From contig CAYLUN010000195.1 of assembly GCA_964386865.1 (NCBI GenBank), positions 1-5,004 of the forward strand: 5,004 bases of DNA, in the 5' to 3' direction. A program made the translations under genes and the position numbers. The DNA comes from CAYLUN01 sp964386865 (GTDB lineage: Bacteria; Verrucomicrobiota; Kiritimatiellia; RFP12; UBA1067). Below the pieces are notes generated by a model. That model saw only the letters and a program-made list of their open reading frames with translations, searched no databases and was not told the origin of the DNA. Shown piece by piece: positions 1 through 4,401 of this stretch. Position 1 is the stretch's first letter. Each line of letters starts with the position of its first letter.

Positions 1-950
1 GAGGGCATCTTGCGCTTGCAGACCAGCAGCTCGCCGAAGCCCATCAGCGGATCGCCCAGCAGCAGCTCGCGCTTGAGCAGCCGCACGCTCGCGTAGTGCC
101 CGCGCCAGGCCTCCGGCGTCGCAGGCGCCGCGGCCGCCAGCGCACCCAGGGCCTGTGGAAGCTCCACGCCCCGGTCCGTTGCCACCTGTCCGGCGCGCGC
201 CAGGTGGCCCCCTGCGGCCCGGCGGTACGCCTGCTCCGAGCCGTCGAGGCGGTCTTCGCGCCACCACTCCTCGGCCACCAGCGCCAGCAGCGCGGGCTCG
301 GTCTCCGGCGAGAGCCGCGCCCCGGCCGCCTGCACCTCCCGCACGAACGCGGGGTCCGCCGGCACCGGCACCGGCACGGCCACGTTTGCGATCGACGCGC
401 CGCCCCCATCCCCCTCCTGCTCGTAGAACCAGCCGCCCTCGCCCTGGCGTTTCTTGCCCGCAAAGGCGGCCGACGCCTGGTAGCGCTCGCCGCCGAGGTA
501 GGTGACCGCCGGATCCCAACCGGTCGTGTCGCACCCGATCCCGCCGCGCTTGTGGACCACGAAGCGCAGCGCGTCGTCCCTCTTCACCTCCAGCTCGAGT
601 GCGTGCTCCATGCCCTTGCCGTCCGCGCCGTCGACCTCGGCCCGCCACACCTCCCGGTCGTTATGGCGAATCATCGCCCGCACGCCGTCGCCGCTGAGAT
701 GCAGCTTGAAGACCCGGCCCTCGACCGTGACCTTGCCGTCGTGCGGACAGACGAATCGCCGCACGCTAGGCGTCTGCTCGCCCGGGTGGTGCCAGTCCCG
801 CCCCACCCGCGTCCAGTCCGCGCCGGTCCAGAAGGTCGAACCGTACCACTCCTCGTCGGAGTACTGGAGCGGCCGGTAAGCGACATTAGTCTCCTGCGCC
901 AGCGCGGCCGCAGCCAAGCCGACAGCCATGATTCCCATAAAACGTTTCAT
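1..950 (-). CDS. HzsA-related secreted protein, 3' end outside window
   Basis: The first 316 codons are visible; the frame is still open at the window edge. Residues 1-18 are a signal peptide: KR, then a hydrophobic stretch ending ALA before Q19, a good signal peptidase I site, so the protein should be exported. Residues about 25-152 look like a beta-sandwich module, with GRDWHHPG (50-57), VRRFVCPHDGKVTVEGRV (63-80), LHLSGDGVRAMIRHN (83-97) and DTTGWDPAVTY (141-151). This pattern is familiar from carbohydrate-binding-like modules of PVC bacteria. A VPVPVP linker (192-197) leads to a mostly helical part and then LLKRELLLGDPLMGFGELL (291-309) and VCKRKMP (310-316). That last block resembles the entry to the beta-propeller of proteins annotated as HzsA-related (hydrazine synthase alpha middle domain). 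The family name rests on recalled motifs, not a search. Such proteins are common outside anammox bacteria and their function is unknown; hydrazine synthesis is not implied. The first ATG gives the best signal peptide. It has a weak purine-rich ribosome site (six Gs, 8 bases upstream) and lies 101 bases after the discoidin gene. Confidence 0.72.
   Translation of the reverse strand, partial: MKRFMGIMAVGLAAAALAQETNVAYRPLQYSDEEWYGSTFWTGADWTRVGRDWHHPGEQTPSVRRFVCPHDGKVTVEGRVFKLHLSGDGVRAMIRHNDREVWRAEVDGADGKGMEHALELEVKRDDALRFVVHKRGGIGCDTTGWDPAVTYLGGERYQASAAFAGKKRQGEGGWFYEQEGDGGGASIANVAVPVPVPADPAFVREVQAAGARLSPETEPALLALVAEEWWREDRLDGSEQAYRRAAGGHLARAGQVATDRGVELPQALGALAAAAPATPEAWRGHYASVRLLKRELLLGDPLMGFGELLVCKRKMP
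359..376. repeat. Three perfect CCGGCA hexamers encoding a VPVPVP linker
   Basis: Three exact copies of CCGGCA follow each other. In the minus-strand gene they encode the Val-Pro repeat at residues 192-197, which separates the N-terminal beta-sandwich-like part from the helical region. Such in-frame hexamers can change copy number by slippage and so alter linker length. That is inference; only one allele is visible. Confidence 0.7.
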
Positions 951-1051
951 CGTCTCATCCCCCCATCTTTGTTCAGGACTCCCGACGGCAACCCCCGGCG
1001 CCCAGTTAAACGTCCGGGCGTCGGGCACCGTCAGTCGGGCGTCCTCGCTTC
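951..1051 (-). other. Intergenic spacer between discoidin and HzsA-related genes
   Basis: This 101-base spacer holds no gene. It is GC-rich and contains a 7-bp inverted repeat (CCCGACG at 981-987 with CGTCGGG at 1019-1025). A second pairing, CGCCC (999-1003) with GGGCG (1016-1020), competes with it. Neither is followed by a T-run on the minus strand, so I do not call a terminator. Upstream of the HzsA-related start there is only a weak ribosome site, a run of six Gs (plus 959-964). No convincing promoter was seen, which fits read-through from the discoidin gene. Confidence 0.5.
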
Positions 1052-3196
1052 TTACAGCACCCGGATCAGCGTTCCGTTTCGCTTTTTGTAAATGAAGCGC
1101 ACTTCGCTCAACCCCACCCGCTCAGTGTTGTCATCGTAACAGTTCCCTTTGAACGTGAACTTGACGTAGCGCACCCCCTGTTTTTCCAGGCGGATGAACT
1201 GCGCCGGTTCAGACACCGTGCCCGTTCCCTTAATCAGCCGGGCCGCGCCATATTCGGTGTAACTCTTGTTGCCGCCCGCCGTATAGATCGTGAGCGCCCG
1301 CGCGCCGCGTCCCAGATACGCCAGATTCAAGTTCAGACTCTGATCCCGCGTCTGGTTGTATTGCCACACCGCGCCGGAGAGCAGATCCACCTCCGCGCCG
1401 AGATCAAACTCCACCCACCCGTTGGTGACGTTACCCGTATCAGACAGCCACATGCAGGTCTGCCCCAGCCCGTTCGTGTGGGTGGCCGAAAGGCCAACCC
1501 CAGTCAGTCCCGATCCGTCGATCAGGTAACTGGCCGGGTTGTTGACGTAGGCGCTGCTGGCCGTATTCGTGACGGCCAAGCGGAGCGTGCCGTTCGTGTT
1601 GAGCGCTGAAACAGGCGCAACCTCGAAGCGCACCTCGCCCAGCCCCACGACGTCGCCGGCGCCCCAGTTGGCCTCGACGTTGAAACGTACGTACCGGACG
1701 TTCGGCGCTCCGAGGGGCACGACCTGCACAGGCTCGTAGTCGCTGGTGACCCGCGCGATGAAGAGCGTGTTGCTGGTTGAGAATGTCGTAAACGCGCGGT
1801 CATACCCCGCAACCTGAACAGTGAAGCGCTTGATGCCGCGCCCGCTTTGCGCGGTTTGCGTCAACTGCCAGACCAGCGCGTTCGTCACATTGTACAGGCC
1901 GCCCAGATCGAACTCGACCCACTGGTTGGAAATCACCGTGCCCGTGTTCGAATGCCAGAACGTCTTGAAATCGCCGGTGTTGAGATGGCGGGCGTCGCGC
2001 CCTGTGCCGATCACCGAGGTCCCGTTCAGCAGCCCGTCGCCCGAGAAATCCTCTCCCCCCGAGTAGCGTGAACTGGGGGTCGCAAAGGCCGGGCAGAGCA
2101 CCATGGCCGTGGGATGGGGTTCGGTGTGAAGCACTTCGAACCGCACCTCGCTCAGGCCGACGATGCCGCTTGCCCCCCAGTTGCTCTCGATGTTGAAACG
2201 GACGTAGCGGACATTCTCCGCCAGCAGCGGCACCACCTGCACCGGCTCTTGGCCCGCGCCCGTCGCGATGGCCAGACGGTTGCCGGACGAAAGCGTCGTG
2301 AACTGATAGTCGGCCCCTGCAACCTTGATCGTGAAGTCCTTCACCCCACGCGTGGTGAGGTTCGCTTGCGCCAACTGCCACACCAGCGCGTTGGTCACGT
2401 GGTAAGGCAATCCGAGATCGAACTCCACCCACTGATTGGAAACGACGATCCCCACGCTTGAGTGCCAAAACTGGTTGCCCGCATTCGCATTGGTGTGCGT
2501 GGCTTCCCGTCCGAAGTCGCCCGTGAGACCCGAGCCGTCAATCATCCAACCTGGCGCATAGTTGCCGTCATAGAACGTACTCGCCGTGGCCGCGCGCGGG
2601 ATGGCCGTGACCTGCTCCCGCACGTAGGGCTCCACGTGGAGGATCTCGAAGCGCACCTCGCTCAACCCCACCATATTCGTTGAGCCGTGGTTCGACTCGA
2701 CCCAGAAGCGGACATAGCGTACGCCTCCGGCCAGCAGCGGCACAACCTGCACGGGCTCATTGGCCGAACCCGAAGCGACGGCGAGCGCGTTGTTGGTCGA
2801 CAGCGTCTTGTAGGTCCCGTTCGGCCCCGCCACCGAAATGGTGAAAGTCTTGACCCCGCGATTGGTGTCTCCCGCCTGTGCCAGCTGCCAGACCAGCGCA
2901 TTGGTCACATGGCACGACTCGCCGAGGTCGAAGGTGATGTACTCGTTCGTCACCAAACCCGAGGCCGACAGCCAGAAGAGGTTGGCCGCGTTCGCATTTG
3001 TGTGCGTCGCCTCCCGCCCGGTTCCGGTCAATCCCGAGCCGTTGATCGTGTAGTCGGAACGGTAGCTCGCATTATAGAAGCTCTTCGGCAAAACGCTGAC
3101 CGGCGTGCGGATGATCGCATCCCCGGCACGTCCCGTCGTCGCAGCCGCCAAACCTATCACGATGCCCAGCCACACCGTCTTCACTTTCCGTCTCAT
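1052..3196 (-). CDS. Secreted protein of four tandem discoidin (F5/8 type C-like) domains
   Basis: This is a complete gene of 714 residues. Residues 1-24 are a signal peptide (MRRKVK, hydrophobic core, GRA before G25). The rest is four copies of a domain of about 170 residues, with landmarks at regular spacing: FDLG at 89, 259, 429 and 597; the Trp of VWQ at 103, 273, 443 and 611; VRYV(R/K)F at 159, 329, 500 and 675; and VGL(S/G)EVRF at 176, 346, 517 and 694. This is the jelly-roll discoidin pattern: an early DG, a WxS-like strand, the xFDLG strand and the RYVRF...SEVRF end. Domains of this type usually bind sugars, glycans or cell-surface molecules. No catalytic domain, transmembrane anchor or PEP-CTERM-type sorting tail is seen; the chain ends right after the last domain (NGTLIRVL). 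It is probably an exported or periplasmic glycan-binding or adhesive protein. The ATG is fixed by a strong ribosome site, AGGAGGT, 5 bases upstream. It lies 57 bases after the IclR gene, probably in the same transcript. The ligand cannot be read from the sequence. Confidence 0.88.
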   Translation of the reverse strand: MRRKVKTVWLGIVIGLAAATTGRAGDAIIRTPVSVLPKSFYNASYRSDYTINGSGLTGTGREATHTNANAANLFWLSASGLVTNEYITFDLGESCHVTNALVWQLAQAGDTNRGVKTFTISVAGPNGTYKTLSTNNALAVASGSANEPVQVVPLLAGGVRYVRFWVESNHGSTNMVGLSEVRFEILHVEPYVREQVTAIPRAATASTFYDGNYAPGWMIDGSGLTGDFGREATHTNANAGNQFWHSSVGIVVSNQWVEFDLGLPYHVTNALVWQLAQANLTTRGVKDFTIKVAGADYQFTTLSSGNRLAIATGAGQEPVQVVPLLAENVRYVRFNIESNWGASGIVGLSEVRFEVLHTEPHPTAMVLCPAFATPSSRYSGGEDFSGDGLLNGTSVIGTGRDARHLNTGDFKTFWHSNTGTVISNQWVEFDLGGLYNVTNALVWQLTQTAQSGRGIKRFTVQVAGYDRAFTTFSTSNTLFIARVTSDYEPVQVVPLGAPNVRYVRFNVEANWGAGDVVGLGEVRFEVAPVSALNTNGTLRLAVTNTASSAYVNNPASYLIDGSGLTGVGLSATHTNGLGQTCMWLSDTGNVTNGWVEFDLGAEVDLLSGAVWQYNQTRDQSLNLNLAYLGRGARALTIYTAGGNKSYTEYGAARLIKGTGTVSEPAQFIRLEKQGVRYVKFTFKGNCYDDNTERVGLSEVRFIYKKRNGTLIRVL
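1055..1585 (-). repeat. Discoidin repeat 4, divergent (residues 538-714)
   Basis: This copy keeps LIDGSGLTG (558-566), ATHTN (571-575), WVEFDLG (594-600), VRYVKF (675-680) and VGLSEVRF (694-701). It differs in having nine extra residues between WQYNQ and LGRG (region 611-631), in the changed strand ALTIYTAGG, and in two cysteines (C581, C686) with no match in the other copies. It ends the protein. Confidence 0.78.
1586..2101 (-). repeat. Discoidin repeat 3 (residues 366-537)
   Basis: This is the third copy. It keeps SNQWVEFDLG (423-432), VTNALVWQL (437-445), EPVQVVPL (488-495) and VGLGEVRFE (517-525). The early DGSGLTG block has drifted to LNGTSVIGTGRDARHLN (390-406). By block sharing it is closer to repeats 1 and 2 than repeat 4 is. 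Confidence 0.78.
2102..2611 (-). repeat. Discoidin repeat 2 (residues 196-365)
   Basis: This is the second copy, exactly 170 residues after the first by the FDLG landmark. It contains MIDGSGLTGDFGREATHTNA (218-237), WVEFDLG (256-262), VTNALVWQLAQA (267-278), EPVQVVPLLA (317-326) and VGLSEVRFE (346-354). The near-identical blocks shared with repeat 1 suggest the most recent duplication in the array. Confidence 0.8.
2612..3121 (-). repeat. Discoidin repeat 1 (residues 26-195)
   Basis: This is the first domain copy. It contains INGSGLTGTGREATHTNANA (51-70), ITFDLG (87-92), VTNALVWQLAQA (97-108), EPVQVVPLLA (147-156) and VGLSEVRFE (176-184). It is closest to repeat 2, with which it shares several identical blocks of 9-12 residues, and similarity is plain at the DNA level too. 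Confidence 0.8.
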
Positions 3197-3201
3197 CGTT
3201 T

Positions 3202-3208
3202 ACCTCCT
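3202..3208 (-). promoter_or_regulatory. Strong Shine-Dalgarno site of the discoidin gene
   Basis: The minus strand reads AGGAGGT, then five bases (AAACG), then ATG at 3196. This near-perfect site decides the start and shows that the host uses classical ribosome binding. By contrast the IclR gene has no such site. Confidence 0.85.
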
Positions 3209-3231
3209 GTTGTTCTGTTCCTCACGCATTT

Positions 3232-3263
3232 TCGAACTCTAGAACTTTAGCACTTTAGAACTT
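3232..3263. repeat. Four-unit octamer tandem repeat overlapping the IclR stop codon
   Basis: On the minus strand, four 8-base units stand end to end: AAGTTCTA, AAGTGCTA, AAGTTCTA, GAGTTCGA. Units 1 and 3 are identical, unit 2 has one change and unit 4 has two. The array begins inside the last sense codons of the IclR gene, supplies its TAA stop and fills the first part of the 57-base spacer. It is AT-richer than its surroundings. It could be a short tandem repeat family of the genome or a protein or RNA recognition site; the window cannot tell. Confidence 0.7.
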
Positions 3264-4043
3264 CTCCCCACCCGCCCACCCCATGGTTGCGGAAATCCGT
3301 TTTGCCGTTTCGATCACCCGCGGCCCGATCTTCTCCTCAAGTTGCTTAAGCGTATAGTGGATGGTCAACACGGTGCAGCAGATCGCGCCCGCCACCTCGC
3401 CCGCGTAGTTGAAGACCGGCGCTGCGATACAGATAATGCCCTTGATGTACTCTTCGTTGTCCACGGCGAAGCCCTGCCTACGGACTTTGGCCATCTCAGC
3501 CAGAAAACTCTTCCGGTCGGCGTACGTGTTGGCCGTGTGACTTTCCAGCCCCTGCTTCAAGAGACGCTCGCGCACCCCGTCATCGGCGTAGGCGGCCAGC
3601 ACCTTGCCCGCGCTGTCGGCGTGCAGGTCGTAGCGCCCGCCCAGGCGGCCGCCGCCCGACCGGATCTCGCGCCCGCCCTCGTGGTGGATCAGGTAGAGGA
3701 TGCGGTCGTCGTGAAGGATCCCGAGGTAGACGCACTCGTTCAGCTCCTGCCACAGCTCGCGCAGCGGCTCCTCGGCGGCGCGCGTCACCGTCATTCTTGC
3801 CACAGGCATAGAGTTGTAGTGGAACGAGAGCAGCGACGGCTCGTACTTCGGCCCCTCGCCAGTCTCAATGAGCACGCCCTCGGAGAGAAACGTCTGGATG
3901 CACCGGTAGACCATGTGCTTGTTGAGCCCCGTGCCCTGGCTGATTTCCGCCAGCCCAAGCGGCTTCGGCGACTCGCACAGCAGCCTCGAAATCAAGATGC
4001 CGGCACGCAGCGCCGGCACGTCATATCGGATTTCTTTTTTCAT
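3255..4043 (-). CDS. IclR-family transcriptional regulator
   Basis: The gene encodes 262 residues from the ATG at 4043, the usual IclR length. Residues about 10-75 are the N-terminal winged helix-turn-helix: LGLAEISQGTGLNKHMVYRC (29-48) and QTFLSEGVLIE (50-60) cover the recognition helix and wing entry, and YEPSLLSFHY (67-76) ends the domain. The C-terminal ligand-binding domain shows YLGILHDDRILYLIHHEGG (106-124), LHADSAGKVLAAY (140-152; the family's 'h.tA.GKalLA') and QGFAVDNEEYIKGIICIAAP (190-209; 'G...D.eE...G..ciAaPv'). Family members bind DNA as dimers or tetramers and sense small organic acids, sugar acids or aromatics; the ligand here is unknown. An alternative GTG start at 4061 would add six residues but lies inside the operator and upstream of a likely transcription start, so I prefer the ATG. 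Neither start has a ribosome site. The gene precedes the discoidin and HzsA-related genes and is a candidate regulator of them and of itself. Confidence 0.92.
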   Translation of the reverse strand: MKKEIRYDVPALRAGILISRLLCESPKPLGLAEISQGTGLNKHMVYRCIQTFLSEGVLIETGEGPKYEPSLLSFHYNSMPVARMTVTRAAEEPLRELWQELNECVYLGILHDDRILYLIHHEGGREIRSGGGRLGGRYDLHADSAGKVLAAYADDGVRERLLKQGLESHTANTYADRKSFLAEMAKVRRQGFAVDNEEYIKGIICIAAPVFNYAGEVAGAICCTVLTIHYTLKQLEEKIGPRVIETAKRISATMGWAGGEKF

Positions 4044-4045
4044 GT

Positions 4046-4075
4046 TGTACCGATGGTACACTTATGTACCGATGG
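4046..4075 (-). promoter_or_regulatory. Candidate IclR operator: palindrome plus third half-site
   Basis: A perfect palindrome, GGTACA-TAAG-TGTACC on the minus strand (4055-4070), lies 11 bases before the ATG. A third GGTACA half-site follows at 4046-4051. The same layout is also an 11-base direct repeat, TGTACCGATGG on the plus strand, at 4046-4056 and 4065-4075, spaced 19 bases or nearly two helical turns. Short palindromes right upstream of the regulator's own gene are typical autoregulatory sites in the IclR family; assigning this one to the product is inference. Confidence 0.6.
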
Positions 4076-4082
4076 CCGTCAA
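4053..4082 (-). promoter_or_regulatory. Possible sigma70-type promoter of the IclR gene
   Basis: The minus strand has TTGACG (4077-4082, 5 of 6 to the -35 consensus), an 18-base spacer, then TACCAT (4053-4058, 4 of 6 to the -10). The expected transcription start falls within a few bases of the ATG at 4043, giving a leaderless or nearly leaderless message. This agrees with the lack of a ribosome site. The operator overlaps both the -10 and the spacer, as expected for repression. The -10 match is modest. Confidence 0.35.
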
Positions 4083-4401
4083 CTGGATTTATAAGGCGAC
4101 TATTTAGACGGGTGTGTGCCGGAGAAATGTCTCGGCTATCAGGCGGGTTTCGCACACCAACGGCACACCCCGTCGCCGCCACACTTCATAGGTTATTCCG
4201 CCCGACACCTCGGCGGCTCGGCGAGGACGCCTCGCCCTTCCCTGGCTGTCATTTGGCGTCAGGGTTCGGGGTTCACTGGCCTCTCAGTGTGCCGTGGAAG
4301 TGCTTAGATCGAGAAGGGCCTGAATCCCAGCTTTGTCGCCGCGGATGCCGCCGCCAAAAACCGCCGGCGCGCCGTTGGCAGCATGAGGCGCAGGATGTGT
4401 G
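4083..4401. other. Intergenic region without a convincing gene
   Basis: This stretch separates the GH5 stop from the IclR promoter. I see no tRNA, no rho-independent terminator with a T-run and no gene with a believable start. It holds a GC hairpin (4220-4236) and an 8-base inverted repeat (GTGTGCCG at 4114-4121, CGGCACAC at 4161-4168). On the minus strand there is a 26-codon reading frame (4304-4384) and a 59-codon stop-free frame (4107-4283); both lack ribosome sites and may be chance or decayed coding DNA. Plus-strand frames here also lack support. Confidence 0.5.
4220..4236. repeat. Perfect 7-bp GC hairpin, REP-like
   Basis: GGCGAGG-ACG-CCTCGCC forms a perfect 7-bp stem with a 3-base loop. 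No T-run follows on either strand, so it is not a standard terminator. An upstream CCTCG (4208-4212) can pair instead with CGAGG (4222-4226), making two mutually exclusive stems. Size and composition resemble REP-type palindromes, but copy number cannot be judged here. Confidence 0.45.

Noticed and set aside
1..950. True hydrazine synthase / anammox gene
   Set aside because: Only motif-level resemblance is visible, no haem motif is seen in the visible part, and no neighbouring anammox genes occur.
981..1025. Rho-independent terminator after the discoidin gene
   Set aside because: The 7-bp inverted repeat has a long loop and no T-run on the minus strand.
96..1091. Long plus-strand open frame of 331 codons
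   Set aside because: It lies antisense to the HzsA-related gene, which has a signal peptide and family motifs. The plus-strand product is low-complexity Arg/Pro/Ala/His-rich, as expected for a shadow frame in GC-rich DNA.
1052..1120. PEP-CTERM, LPXTG or type IX sorting tail on the discoidin protein
   Set aside because: The chain ends right after the last beta strand, with no hydrophobic helix, sorting motif or extra tail domain.
1052..3196. CRISPR or satellite array
   Set aside because: The roughly 510-base periodicity is in-frame protein domain repetition with diverged DNA, not short identical repeats with spacers.
4059..4061. GTG start for the IclR gene
   Set aside because: It sits within the palindrome and upstream of the probable transcription start, with no ribosome site; the ATG at 4043 gives a normal-length protein.
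3342..4094. Plus-strand open frame of 250 codons opposite the IclR gene
   Set aside because: The minus strand has an unmistakable IclR protein of full length; the opposite frame has no recognisable motif.
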